Counted from the first letter of the stretch, positions 25,828-34,943 are shown. The stretch: 64,000 nucleotides of DNA from Eggerthellales bacterium (GCA_029225085.1 JAQXVU010000048.1:18885-82884); one strand, 5' to 3'. Notes: generated from the sequence alone by a model not told the origin. Program-made: numbers and translations.

Positions 25828-27000
25828 TCACTTAATGCAACCGTAGAAGCGGTAGAAGTCGCCCAGCTCTCCGTTGCGTTGGGGACCCCAGAGCTGAATG
25901 ATGTTGGGACCCGAGGAGGTGTTTGCCTCGATGATGCAGGGACCCTCGTCGGTGAGCAGGACATCCCAGGCGATGAAGTTCATAAAGGGCAGCTTCTGGT
26001 GAAGGCCCACCATGGTGGCTTTCAGCTGATCCCAGTCGGGGACCATGCGACCTTTAAGCTGGGCGCCGGTGTCGGGATGTCGCTCCCAGGTGCCCGCCCG
26101 CTGCAGGCATTTCGCTTCGGAGAGCTCGCCGGTTTCCATATCTATATGACACACCAGGCCGCCTCTGCTGCCGTTGTCTACAGGAGCGGTCTGGTCGGTG
26201 CCGATGCGCTGCACCGCGAAGAAGGGACGGATGAGGCCGGTCTCGGGGTCGCGTAGGGTGATGAAGCGGATGGTGTTGCCGCTGTGGGGGTACAGGGAGC
26301 TTGCAAAGGCGCCCTGCTTCGCCTCACCGCTGAGAAACCAGCCATCGTGCCTGGTCAGGAAGTCGCTTATCTCCTCTTCGGAAGCCTCATCGCCGTCGAT
26401 GCGGTAGCAGCTGCGCGCAGCGTCCCATTCCAGACGGAACACATCCTTGCCCTTGCCGGCTGCCAGAGGCTTCATGAACAGGGAGCCTTCCTGGTGCAGG
26501 AGCTGTAGGGCGTCGCTGACCTGGCAGTAGCCCTTCGAAGCGGAAGGGGTGGGGACAGCAGCGCCGTTTGCTGCGACGTCGGATGCATCGGTAGTGCCAG
26601 AAAGTGTGGAAGCGGCTGCATCGTTCGCCAGGTCACCGTACTTCTTCTCCCCATCGGCCAGCCAGACCATCTTGCCGCGATTCTTCTGCATGAAGACGGG
26701 AGGTACCTGAATGTACTGCCCTAAGACTTCGGTGGCGATGACCTTGTTGTTCAGCATCATGTCGTAGGGCTTGTTGATGTTGCGGCTGCGATACCAGTCG
26801 AACTCCGAGAGGTAGTCTCGCCTGTCATTGTGGGCGAAATCGTAGAGGTAGTACTGGTCGAGGGTGTAGCCGCCGCGCAGGGCCAGCCAGATCTTGCGCA
26901 GGGGGTTGTGACCGAAGTGGTCGGGGGCGAAGATGATGCGCCTCCACCAGAGGCAGAAGAGCTTCGCCTTCCATACGATGCGATTCAGGAGGGAGTCCAT
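25828..27000 (-). CDS. Sugar-transfer-associated ATP-grasp ligase
   Basis: A 390-residue protein of the ATP-grasp family found next to sugar-transfer genes (ATPgrasp_ST). These are thought to join an amino acid or other carboxylate to a surface glycan or its precursor, using ATP. The basic, Trp-rich N-terminus is typical. The Lys-containing segment FMKPLAAGKGKD, the TIRFITLRDP strand, and metal/ATP ligands in CIIEANTSSGPN are present, so it should be active. An Ala/Ser/Thr-rich insertion sits at about 120-160. Start ATG has AAGGAG five bases upstream. It is the last of three minus-strand genes with the double ATP-grasp protein and a CDP-glycerol transferase-like protein. Substrate is unknown. 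Confidence 0.8.
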   Translation of the reverse strand: MDSLLNRIVWKAKLFCLWWRRIIFAPDHFGHNPLRKIWLALRGGYTLDQYYLYDFAHNDRRDYLSEFDWYRSRNINKPYDMMLNNKVIATEVLGQYIQVPPVFMQKNRGKMVWLADGEKKYGDLANDAAASTLSGTTDASDVAANGAAVPTPSASKGYCQVSDALQLLHQEGSLFMKPLAAGKGKDVFRLEWDAARSCYRIDGDEASEEEISDFLTRHDGWFLSGEAKQGAFASSLYPHSGNTIRFITLRDPETGLIRPFFAVQRIGTDQTAPVDNGSRGGLVCHIDMETGELSEAKCLQRAGTWERHPDTGAQLKGRMVPDWDQLKATMVGLHQKLPFMNFIAWDVLLTDEGPCIIEANTSSGPNIIQLWGPQRNGELGDFYRFYGCIK

Positions 27001-27066
27001 GGTTCTCCTTAAAGCTGTTGGGGCGTTGGGGTGTACGGACGGTTCGCGGGGCAGCTCTGGCGCTGG

Positions 27067-30000
27067 CTAAAGCTCAGACGTGGGATTCCCATTGCCGCCC
27101 AGGCTCTTAGTGCGTTTGGGTAGGCTCAGGAGCTTCCTGCAGGGAGCTTGGTCGTAGCCGCGATCCTTCTTCTTGGCGTCTAGGCGGCCCAGCAGGTAGG
27201 TGATGAGCTGAGGGTCTAGGACGTCGACGCGAGGGAAGTCCGGGAATCGGTTCACCTCGATGACCTTCACGCCCTCCTGGGTGATGGCCACGTCGAAGCC
27301 CAGGTATTCAAGCTGGGGAAGGGCTCGGGCGATGGAGAGCACCGTTTGGCGAGCCTGCTCCCAGCGGGGTATGAAGCCCTCGATGAGGACGCCGGTGTCG
27401 GGGTGATGGGGGCAGTCGATGAGATTGCCCTGGTCGATGCCGTCAAGGCGCTTCGCGTCGCCGTACCAACCAGTGTCGCAGTTCACTCGGGCCACCACGC
27501 CGCCGGCGGCCACGTTGTCTACGGCGCCGGACTGGGAGGAGCCAATGCGCAGGTAGGCGTTGCCGATACGGGGCTCGCGGCCATCGGGCTTGTACACGGT
27601 GATGCGAATGGTGTTGGTGGACCCTGGGTACAACGCCGCCAGTTCAGGATGGGTCTGCACGTACTCCGATACCAGGTAGGGGGTGTCGGGGTCGCCGAAG
27701 ACGGCGAGAACCTGCTTTTCATCGGCGGGTTCGCCGTTCAGCCAGAAGCTCCCCTGATTCCAGGAAAGGGCGAAGAATCCCTCGCCATGGGATCCCTCGT
27801 GGGGCTTGCAGGCCAGGACGCCCTTCTCCTTGGCGAGGCGCAAGATCTCCTTGCCTGAGCTTCCATAGCCTGCAGGAAGGTCGGCTAGCGCCACGGCCCT
27901 CATGGTTCCCCCGCGGGTGCTGGTGAGATAGTAGTAGGCGGGGTAGGCCTCCCTATGGGCGGAATCGACGAGCTTCAGGGTGACCTTGTCCTCGAGCCAG
28001 GTGCGATAGCCGTTGTTGATGTGTCTGAGCCAGCGATACTCGAAATCGCTGATGTAGCTCTCCCAATTGTCGGGGGCGATGCCGTACTGGTTAAGGCGGA
28101 AGGACAGGAATCCGTGACGGTAGGCCCAGAGCTTCTTGCGCAGGCTGACGCCGTCTCCGCTGGTCAGATCGCGCATCACGTCACGAGGCCAGCGAATGCT
28201 CTGGTAGGGAACCAAGCCCTTCGGTGCTACCAGTCGCCCGAAGCGCTTGCGAATGGCCAGCTTTCCCACGTGCAGGAATTTCGTCGCCATGGCCTTGGCG
28301 TTTCGCTGCGCGCTGATCTTGGTGCGCAGGCGCCGCGTCAGGTAGCTCTGCAGCTCGGGGCAGAAGGGCATCACGGTGTTGTAGCGAGGGTTCGAATGAA
28401 CGGCGATGATGTGGAAGCCCTTTGGGCTGACGTCCAGCTCGAACTCGGCGATCTCTATTTGGGGGACCTTGCGGCACATGGCGACGAGGGCGGTTGCGAT
28501 GTCGTGCCAATGGGGAACGGTACCGGCGAAGGGCTGGCTCGCATCGGGGGCGACGCTGAAGCGGAGCATGCCGCCGGCAACGCTCTCGTCAGGGGTGCGC
28601 AGGCTTTGGAAGGATCCGTTAGAGGGGCTCACCTCGCTGTAGTAGCGGCGGATGAGAGAGGGGACCATGCTGGCGCCGCTTCCTCGGGGGTGGGTCCTGT
28701 GGGAGATGTCATCGACGCCCTGATTGGCGGCTTTGGCCATGAGGAGCTCCCGCTCCTGTCCGCTTGCCTGCAGGAGCTTGGCTTGCAGTTGGGGAACGGG
28801 ATAGCCTACTTCCACCAGAGCTTGAGCAATATGGGGCCGATGACCGCCGTCGTTCAGCATGGTGACGCGAAGGGTTGCCATACCGCCAGGGGCAAGGGCG
28901 CCGAGGAATCCGCCATCGCGCTTGAACTCGAAGATGGCCAGGGGCTTTTTGCGACAGGTGTCCCGCAGCCAGGCCCAGAGGTCCTCGGCGCTCATAAGCT
29001 CGCCATCCAGAAGGAATCCGTCGGTGCCGGTGGCGTGCAGCGTCCAGTGGCCGTTCTTCGTCCAGGATGTGGGGGCAAGGGCCACGGTGCCGGTTTGCCT
29101 GAGCAGGGCATGCAGTCCTTGCACGGTGTGCTCCTGCTGGCGAGCTTGGTCGCTGAGGGGGATGAGGAAGGGCTCGCCGTCGCGACTGACGATGTGCAGA
29201 TGGTGGGTCTCGAAGAGGCTCTGGAAGTCTGAGAACACTCGCAGGGTGGTGATGCGGTCGGCAAGCCACTTGCCGTAGACCTCGTTCAGGGGCTGCAGGT
29301 ACAGGTAGTCTCGCTGGGACAGGGGCAGGGCTGTGGGGTCCGTCTGGGTGAAAAGCCCCGCCGAGCGTCCTGCCGCTGCCGAGAAGCCCTCCTTGTGGGC
29401 TCGGCGCTGCTGACGATTGCTCAGGGAAGAGGCCGCGGCGTTCTCCCTGTCGTGGGCGAGGATGCGAACCCAGCTGCGGGCTGCCGCTGCTGTGAAGCCT
29501 TCGGCACGCAGGAGGAAGGCCTGCAGGCGATAGCGCAGGCGCTTGTTGGCGGGAAGGGCCTTGAAGGAGAAGGGTGTCGCTTTTGGGAGGTCCTGGTCGT
29601 TAGGCAGGGAGGCGATGCCGTAGCTGGGGTGAGTCTGCAGGAAGGATTGGTAGTCGGCGGGGCTGTTGATATCCATGACGGCGTCGTCGAGAAAGACGAA
29701 GCCTCCTGCCACGGACTTTCCCTGCAGGGGCATGCCTTGGGAAAGATGGTAGAGAGTCCAGCCCTTGGCGTCGGGGATCTCCCCGGCATCTATCAGGACG
29801 TTCAGGTGCTGCAGATGGGCGAGCATGACGCTGGCGTTGGCCACCTTTACGCCTGCGATGCAGTGCTCCTGTCCAAAAAAGAGCAGGGGGTCTGCCGGCG
29901 TCTCGGCGATAGTCGCGATGGCTTCAGGGGTGTAGAAGGTGTCGCCGTACAGGAAGCAGGTGTCGTCGACGATGAGCTCGACGCAGAAGCGGTCGATCTC

Positions 30001-30219
30001 GCGTTCGCCCTTCAGAGGCGTGTGGCGGGTAGCGCCAGCCACCTCGTTAGAGGGGTCAGCGGAGCTGATGATGATTTCGGCGGCGGGGTCCTCCTGCTTC
30101 ACCAGGCGGACGGTGCGTTCCAAGATGGTCTCGTTGGCGATGGGGATGTGGTGCTTGGTGATGCCGGCGTAGCGATTCCATCGCTTTCCCTTGCCGTTGG
30201 CCATGATCACATAGCGCAT
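27067..30219 (-). CDS. Three-domain protein: nucleotidyltransferase plus two ATP-grasp domains
   Basis: A 1050-residue protein. Residues 1 to about 205 form a sugar/polyol-phosphate nucleotidyltransferase: the MANGKGKRW loop, a Lys in TKHHIPI, and Asp of LYGDTFY as probable metal ligand. Two ATP-grasp-like copies follow, about 300-610 and 690-1015, recognisable by shared landmarks (KWLADRIT/TWLEDKVT, TLRVTMLNDGG/TIRITVYKPDG). The second keeps VIEVNRFPDFP; the first has IIAVHSNPRYN, losing the key Glu and Asn, so it is probably inactive. One chain could both activate a sugar-alcohol phosphate and ligate a carboxylate to it. The ATG has AAAGGAG upstream and overlaps the upstream stop by 13 bases. 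Specific reaction unknown. Confidence 0.75.
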   Translation of the reverse strand: MRYVIMANGKGKRWNRYAGITKHHIPIANETILERTVRLVKQEDPAAEIIISSADPSNEVAGATRHTPLKGEREIDRFCVELIVDDTCFLYGDTFYTPEAIATIAETPADPLLFFGQEHCIAGVKVANASVMLAHLQHLNVLIDAGEIPDAKGWTLYHLSQGMPLQGKSVAGGFVFLDDAVMDINSPADYQSFLQTHPSYGIASLPNDQDLPKATPFSFKALPANKRLRYRLQAFLLRAEGFTAAAARSWVRILAHDRENAAASSLSNRQQRRAHKEGFSAAAGRSAGLFTQTDPTALPLSQRDYLYLQPLNEVYGKWLADRITTLRVFSDFQSLFETHHLHIVSRDGEPFLIPLSDQARQQEHTVQGLHALLRQTGTVALAPTSWTKNGHWTLHATGTDGFLLDGELMSAEDLWAWLRDTCRKKPLAIFEFKRDGGFLGALAPGGMATLRVTMLNDGGHRPHIAQALVEVGYPVPQLQAKLLQASGQERELLMAKAANQGVDDISHRTHPRGSGASMVPSLIRRYYSEVSPSNGSFQSLRTPDESVAGGMLRFSVAPDASQPFAGTVPHWHDIATALVAMCRKVPQIEIAEFELDVSPKGFHIIAVHSNPRYNTVMPFCPELQSYLTRRLRTKISAQRNAKAMATKFLHVGKLAIRKRFGRLVAPKGLVPYQSIRWPRDVMRDLTSGDGVSLRKKLWAYRHGFLSFRLNQYGIAPDNWESYISDFEYRWLRHINNGYRTWLEDKVTLKLVDSAHREAYPAYYYLTSTRGGTMRAVALADLPAGYGSSGKEILRLAKEKGVLACKPHEGSHGEGFFALSWNQGSFWLNGEPADEKQVLAVFGDPDTPYLVSEYVQTHPELAALYPGSTNTIRITVYKPDGREPRIGNAYLRIGSSQSGAVDNVAAGGVVARVNCDTGWYGDAKRLDGIDQGNLIDCPHHPDTGVLIEGFIPRWEQARQTVLSIARALPQLEYLGFDVAITQEGVKVIEVNRFPDFPRVDVLDPQLITYLLGRLDAKKKDRGYDQAPCRKLLSLPKRTKSLGGNGNPTSEL

Positions 30220-31379
30220 GGGTCGCAGGCTCCTTTCAGTGAGGTGTTGCCAATGACCAGGGCGGCAAGATCGCGGGTTGCATGTCCTGGGTCGGGGAGA
30301 GTGTAGGTGGAGACGAAGGCTTCGAACTCTTCGGTGGGGTAGGAGCCACGCAGGAAGCCTTCCACGGCCTCGAAGATGCGCTGAGGATCTTCGGCGTACA
30401 GGTCGTTGAAGAGCTGGCGCAGGTTCAGGTTCAGCCCGTTGTTCTGGGCGTAGGTGTCGAAGTCGAAGCAGTACAGCAAGAAGGGGACTCGAGCGGAAGC
30501 AGCTTCTATGAGGACGGCGGAGTAATCCGTGATGACCAGGTCTGCGACGGAGAGGATCTGCAGGGTGCTGAGGTCAGGGCAGGTGATGAAGGAGTCCTGC
30601 AGGTCAGCGAGGTGGGGAGTTAGGGGCTGGTTGGGATGTTCGCGGATTACCAAGGTGAAGTCGGGTGACGCCGCGAGGCCTTCGATGAGCTGGCGCTGTT
30701 GAGGGATGATCTGCCCCTCGCAGCCCCGTCGGAAGGTGGGGGCGTACACCACTACGGGCTTGTCGGCGAGCTCGGGGTGGCGGCCCAGGGCCTCTTTGCG
30801 CACCTGGGGCTTTCGGGAGGTGAGCAAATCGAGGCGGGGAAGGCCGGTGTTGCGGATGCGGGATTCGTCGCAGCCGAAGGATTGGCAGTAGAAGGGGTTG
30901 AAGGCAGGCGCTCCCGCGATGACGTAGTCGTAGCCCTCGTGCATGTGCAGGAGGCTGGCGGTGGAAGCTGACCTTCCATCCCTCTTTCCCACGGAGGCCA
31001 GACCGGATTGCTTGATCTTTCCCAGGGAGTGCCACATCTGAATGACGGTGAGCTGGGGCTTATGGGAGAGCAGGGACACGGCGGGCCAGTAGGCGTCGAG
31101 GACGCAGACCTGGCTGGTGGCCAGCAGCGCCATGCTCTTTAGGGTGGCCAGGGCGAAGCGACCTAGCCCCGAGCTGGATGCCTGACGGCAGCAGATGGCG
31201 CGAATCTCCGCCTGGGGGCAGAGGGCGGCAATCTCGTCTTGCAGGAGCTGAAAGTCGGTAGACAGGGTGTCGGACTGCCTGCTGAGAAACAGGATGCGCC
31301 CAGGCTTCACGGGGCGTAGTTTCATGAGGGCGTAGAGAGCTCTCATGAGAGAGGTCCCGATACAGATAAGCGCTTTCAC
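30207..31379 (-). CDS. CDP-glycerol glycerophosphotransferase-like protein
   Basis: A 390-residue member of the TagB/TagF-type glycerophosphotransferase family, which moves glycerol- or ribitol-phosphate from a CDP donor to a growing teichoic-acid-like polymer at the inner membrane face. Motifs: QMWHSLGKIKQSG with the catalytic His, VVYAPTFRRG, and the donor-binding DLVITDYSAVLIEAA. I place the start at GTG 31379, where AAGGAAAG lies nine bases upstream; the longer frame from ATG 31427 has no ribosome site. It is first in a three-gene operon with a nucleotidyltransferase that could make the CDP donor. Exact polymer unknown. Confidence 0.85.
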   Translation of the reverse strand: MKALICIGTSLMRALYALMKLRPVKPGRILFLSRQSDTLSTDFQLLQDEIAALCPQAEIRAICCRQASSSGLGRFALATLKSMALLATSQVCVLDAYWPAVSLLSHKPQLTVIQMWHSLGKIKQSGLASVGKRDGRSASTASLLHMHEGYDYVIAGAPAFNPFYCQSFGCDESRIRNTGLPRLDLLTSRKPQVRKEALGRHPELADKPVVVYAPTFRRGCEGQIIPQQRQLIEGLAASPDFTLVIREHPNQPLTPHLADLQDSFITCPDLSTLQILSVADLVITDYSAVLIEAASARVPFLLYCFDFDTYAQNNGLNLNLRQLFNDLYAEDPQRIFEAVEGFLRGSYPTEEFEAFVSTYTLPDPGHATRDLAALVIGNTSLKGACDPCAM

Positions 31380-31858
31380 GTGGGCATTCTTTCCTTCGAT
31401 GCGCAAGGTTGCGGAGTTTGTTCGCATCGGATTCTAAAAAAGACCGCGAAAGGTCCTCTATCGTGCAATTGCAAAGTTCTTGTAAGGAGTGACCGCTGCG
31501 TGAAAGCCGCAGGTTAACAAAGCGTAATTAAGCTGAAACACGTCGGAAAAGAAGCCTCGATAAGGTTAAGGAGGTAGGTTCGAGGTGCCCTCGGGCCCGT
31601 GCCTCCTGGAGCGCTGGTTGTGCATAACACTTTTCCTCTTCCTTGTGTGCTCAGGAGGTGCGGGCTCGGGGGCCTTCGTGCGTTCTGGCGCTCCGTTATT
31701 TCCGCGTTCTTGTCAAATCGTTGTGTTGGCGGACTTTACGTAGGCTTTGCCCGTCTCTTATTTCAATTTGATTTCCATATGCTATAGAATTGTGCCCGTA
31801 CGTATGCGGTTGAAGCGGCGGAACCCCAGGTCTCGCATGCTTTTCTCGAAGGAGACCT
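31380..31858. other. Divergent regulatory region between the polymer cluster and pit
   Basis: No gene is supported. On the minus side, TTACAA and GATAGA can be read as a promoter with 17-bp spacing about 100 bp before the transferase start. A short GACC/GGTC hairpin with a T-run (about 31433-31446 on the minus strand) follows it. The middle has nested inverted repeats: GGAGG 31570-31574 with CCTCC 31602-31606, and CGAGG 31581-31585 with CCTCG 31589-31593. A further pair GGAGCGC 31608-31614 matches GCGCTCC 31688-31694. Confidence 0.45.
31780..31788 (+). promoter_or_regulatory. pit promoter, extended -10
   Basis: TGCTATAGA at 31780-31788 has the TG-N extension before the -10 hexamer and lies 71 bp before the pit start. 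No good -35 is present. Confidence 0.5.
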
Positions 31859-32908
31859 ATGGATCTCACATTTATGGCCTTCGTTGAGCAGGCAATGAAT
31901 TATCCCGTTCTTTGGGTGATCATCGTGTTGGTTCTCGGCGTGACGGTGGTGTCTGGCGCAACAGACGCCCCTAATGCCATTGCTACCGCTGTTTCTACCC
32001 GCTGCCTGAAACCCAATGTTGCCATTGGCCTTGCTGCGGTGTTCAACTTCGTGGGCTTGGTGGGCATGACCTACATCTCTACCGCTGTGGCTCACACCAT
32101 GTTCGCCATGGTCGACTTCTCGGGAGATACCCATATGGCCCTCATGGCCTTATGCGCTGCTATGGTGGCGGCCATCTTCTGGGGCATCGTGTGCTGGTGG
32201 TTCGGCATTCCCGCCTCTAAGTCTCACTCCCTCATTGCCGGTATCACCGGTGGCGCTATCGCGCTGAACGGCATTGCTGGCGTGGTTCCCGGTGAGTGGG
32301 CGAAGGTTCTGTACGGCATGGGCTTCTCCCTGTTGGCTGGCTTCGGTCTGGGCTGGCTGTTCAGCCGGTTGGTAGAGCGCATCTGCCGCGCCGTGCATCG
32401 TCGTACGGCCAACACCATCTTCCGTTATTGCCAGGATATCTGCGCTTGCGCCCTGTCCTTCCTGCATGGCGCTCAGGACGGTCAGAAGTTCATGTCCATC
32501 GCGCTTCTGGGCATCGCCCTGTCCTTTGGCAGCTCGACGCCGGATGCCAATGGCTTCCCCCTGTGGCTCATGATCGTCTGCTCTCTGGCCATCTCCTTGG
32601 GCACCGCCGTTGGCGGTAAGCGCATCATCAAGTCCGTGGCCATGGACATGGTGAAGCTCGAGGTACATCAGGGTTCGGCCGCCAACTTCTCTACCGTGTT
32701 CACCCTGCTGGTGTCCTCCCTGACGGGCATGCCCGTTTCTACCTCTCACTGCAGCTCTTCGGCCATCATGGGCGTTGGTGCCAGCAAGAACCCCCGCAAC
32801 GTGAAATGGAGCATCGCCAAGAACATGGTCATGGCCTGGATCATCACGTTCCCCTGTTGCGGACTCATAGGCTTCGTATTAGCCAACATATTCATGCTCA
32901 TCTTCTAG
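31859..32908 (+). CDS. pit: Inorganic phosphate transporter, PiT family
   Basis: A 349-residue membrane permease of about ten helices that imports phosphate, probably as a metal-phosphate complex coupled to protons. Both halves of the PiT internal duplication are recognisable: GATDAPNAIATAVSTR near 37-52 and SFLHGAQDGQKFMS near 200-213, corresponding to the family GANDVANA-type signature. FGIPASKSHSLIAGITGG and MPVSTSHCSSSAIMG are matching re-entrant segments. The ATG at 31859 follows GAAGGAGA. No PhoU-like partner gene is adjacent. A GC-rich hairpin follows. Confidence 0.93.
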   Translation: MDLTFMAFVEQAMNYPVLWVIIVLVLGVTVVSGATDAPNAIATAVSTRCLKPNVAIGLAAVFNFVGLVGMTYISTAVAHTMFAMVDFSGDTHMALMALCAAMVAAIFWGIVCWWFGIPASKSHSLIAGITGGAIALNGIAGVVPGEWAKVLYGMGFSLLAGFGLGWLFSRLVERICRAVHRRTANTIFRYCQDICACALSFLHGAQDGQKFMSIALLGIALSFGSSTPDANGFPLWLMIVCSLAISLGTAVGGKRIIKSVAMDMVKLEVHQGSAANFSTVFTLLVSSLTGMPVSTSHCSSSAIMGVGASKNPRNVKWSIAKNMVMAWIITFPCCGLIGFVLANIFMLIF

Positions 32909-33000
32909 CGGGAGCGAGATCTGCAAGGCTTCTCATTGCTACGGTAAGTCTGTTTTCGCGAATTTCCGCTGCGTAATCATTTGGCGCTATATATATGGAA

Positions 33001-33042
33001 GGGGGCGCGGTCCGTATCGGACCGCGCCCCCTAATCGTGTTT
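33001..33042. terminator. Terminator between pit and the convergent gene
   Basis: A perfect 14-bp GC-rich stem (33001-33014 with 33018-33031) with a TAT loop. The T-run after it is weak, but position between convergent genes supports a terminator role. Confidence 0.75.
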
Positions 33043-33145
33043 GGAAGCTGAGGTTTCGGAACCTCCTTCTGCATTCGGGCATTTCGTGACGGCTCAGGCG
33101 ATGCGGATTTCCTGAAGGCCCGAGCGCGCCGATTGCGTGTGGGCG

Positions 33146-33391
33146 CTATGAAATGCGAGGTGCGTGCTCGAGGAAGAATGTGCAGGCCATGCAGATAGAC
33201 TTCACGCAGCCGCTGCGATCGATGGTCGTATCGTGCAGCAGGTGGGCGTCATTGGTCTGGGCATTCAGGGAGCCGCGGGTGCAGAACGCCTTGTCGCAGT
33301 TCTTGGGGCAGAGCATGCCCTCATCGCTGAAGGGGCATTCCTCTCGAGTGACAGCGTCGCAGCCGACGGTTTTCCAGCATTCGATCTTCAT
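33146..33391 (-). CDS. Cysteine-rich small protein
   Basis: An 81-residue protein with nine Cys at 5, 11, 19, 28, 32, 37, 62, 67 and 70. The CWKTVGC start and the C-x3-C-x4-C and C-x4-C-x2-C clusters point to zinc or iron-sulfur binding. The CW pair near the start resembles short two-CW-type Cys-rich domains that occur alone or in signalling proteins. No signal peptide is seen, so it is probably cytosolic. It begins seven bases after the stop of the Tat-anchored protein and should be co-transcribed. Function unknown; being a real gene is supported by spacing, AGGA upstream and the conserved-looking Cys pattern. Confidence 0.72.
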   Translation of the reverse strand: MKIECWKTVGCDAVTREECPFSDEGMLCPKNCDKAFCTRGSLNAQTNDAHLLHDTTIDRSGCVKSICMACTFFLEHAPRIS

Positions 33392-33398
33392 GGGATTC

Positions 33399-34880
33399 CT
33401 ATCCTAGGGCCTGCCAGCAGCGAACGATGCAGGTGCGGGTGGCGTCATCGGCGTTGCCCGAGGCTTGCATGGTGGCAGTGTCGTCGATGTTCATGGCGGT
33501 GACGATGGTCTGCCTATCTCCGTAGGAGCACAGGACGTCGCCGTAGCTCTCTATGTCGTTGTGCAGCGAGAGGGTGCAGAAGGTCTGCTCCTTCAGGTCG
33601 ACGGCAGCGACGGCGGTGTTCGACTTCACCATGAACAGCCCGTTGCACCAGCAGGGTGCCACGGTGGGGGTGCGGCCGAAGCGGAACCACTTGGCGTTGT
33701 CGTAGTCGTCGTCCTTGGGCTTAGACAGCGGTGTGTAGGTGCCTAGGTTCGCGATGCCTCCGCCGTAGTTGTAGATGTTCTGGAAGGAGAAGGTGAACCC
33801 GGTAGGGCCAAAGCCAGCCTCGAGAGGTGTCATGAGGGAAGGTAGGGTGATGCTGTTCAGGACCTCGTCGGTGGTTTCGGACAAATGCACCAGCTGGTAG
33901 TAGGAGGAGCCGTTGGGGTGTCGTGGGGTCAGGACGATGCCCTTGTTGGTGGGATACAGGGCCGTGGCGAAGCGCCCGGTAGAGGTGTACACCGTCTTGC
34001 TCTCCGAGAGCTTGGTGAACAGGGCGGCCTTTACCTGGGAGTCCTCATAGGTGGCATCGCCGGAAAGGGAGGGGCGCAGCTGCCAGTAGGCGTGGGCGCC
34101 AACAGCGGCGAGGCTGGGAAGCTCCCAGTTGGCATCGCCGGTCTCTACCTTCACAGGTTCGCCCACCGAGGTTCCCACTACCGGTGCTGCCCAAATAGAC
34201 CAGGCTCCCTGCAGGATGTTCGATTCTGTCCAGATGATGCCGTTCTCGCACATGCGCACGTCGTAGATCTCATAGCCTTCGTCCTGCTGCATGGCCTGGC
34301 TGATGACGGTGTCGTAGGTGCCGGCGGCGATGCTGAGGATGGCGATCTTGGCGATGGGCTTGCTCTTGGTGGTTGGCACCAGGCAGGCGGCCACCGTGTC
34401 GGTGTTTGCCCAGATCAGGGTGCCGTAGGGCATGTTCAGCTCGGCAATCTGGCCAACAAGGCTCTCCTCCTTGCCCTGGTTCAGGTCGTCGAGGGAGATG
34501 ACGGCGTCTTCCGGTACCGTCAGCGTATAGATGGCGGACTTCTCGTCCTGAATGTCGCCGTACACCTTTGCGCCTGCGCCTACTGCGCCTAGGGCGGCGA
34601 TGCCGGCGGCGCCGAATAGGAGCTGACGGCGGGAGAGCAGCACCTCGCTGTTGCCTGTAGGGATGTGCAGCCCTTCCTCGTCGAAGCCCAGCTTCCTATT
34701 GTCTTCTAGAAAGCCGCCCGAAGAGATTGGCTGAGGACCTGCGGTGGGAGGAGTGGTCTTGCCAGATCCCTGGGGCGAGACGGAGGGGCGCCTTCCTGCA
34801 GAGGATGTGTTCCTGCGCTGATTGGAAGGGGCGGACTTCTTCCGCTGGTTCAGCGGGGTCTTTCGCGGCGTGTTCGCCAT
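33399..34880 (-). CDS. Tat-signal/membrane-anchored extracytoplasmic protein of unknown function
   Basis: A 493-residue protein. Residues 1-75 are basic, Ser/Pro-rich and probably disordered in the cytosol. Then comes a twin-arginine-like motif SRRQLLF (about 83-89) and a hydrophobic Ala/Gly-rich segment to about 105, consistent with Tat export and an N-terminal anchor. The remaining 390 residues are beta-rich with recurring Trp/Tyr/Gly strands, suggestive of a propeller-like or sensor domain, but no family is recognised. No catalytic motif or heme site is seen. The start ATG has GAAGGAGGG upstream. It is divergent from the two-component system at 35119 and is followed by the Cys-rich protein. 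Confidence 0.75.
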   Translation of the reverse strand: MANTPRKTPLNQRKKSAPSNQRRNTSSAGRRPSVSPQGSGKTTPPTAGPQPISSGGFLEDNRKLGFDEEGLHIPTGNSEVLLSRRQLLFGAAGIAALGAVGAGAKVYGDIQDEKSAIYTLTVPEDAVISLDDLNQGKEESLVGQIAELNMPYGTLIWANTDTVAACLVPTTKSKPIAKIAILSIAAGTYDTVISQAMQQDEGYEIYDVRMCENGIIWTESNILQGAWSIWAAPVVGTSVGEPVKVETGDANWELPSLAAVGAHAYWQLRPSLSGDATYEDSQVKAALFTKLSESKTVYTSTGRFATALYPTNKGIVLTPRHPNGSSYYQLVHLSETTDEVLNSITLPSLMTPLEAGFGPTGFTFSFQNIYNYGGGIANLGTYTPLSKPKDDDYDNAKWFRFGRTPTVAPCWCNGLFMVKSNTAVAAVDLKEQTFCTLSLHNDIESYGDVLCSYGDRQTIVTAMNIDDTATMQASGNADDATRTCIVRCWQALG

Positions 34881-34943
34881 GTCCTTCCCTCCTTCTCCTT
34901 GGTGAATGTCGGCTGTTGGTGCTGCGTGACTTTGCAGTTGCCC

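Noticed and set aside
31599..31787. 62-codon plus-strand frame upstream of pit
   Set aside because: It ends in the pit promoter area and spans the inverted repeats; no ribosome site of quality.
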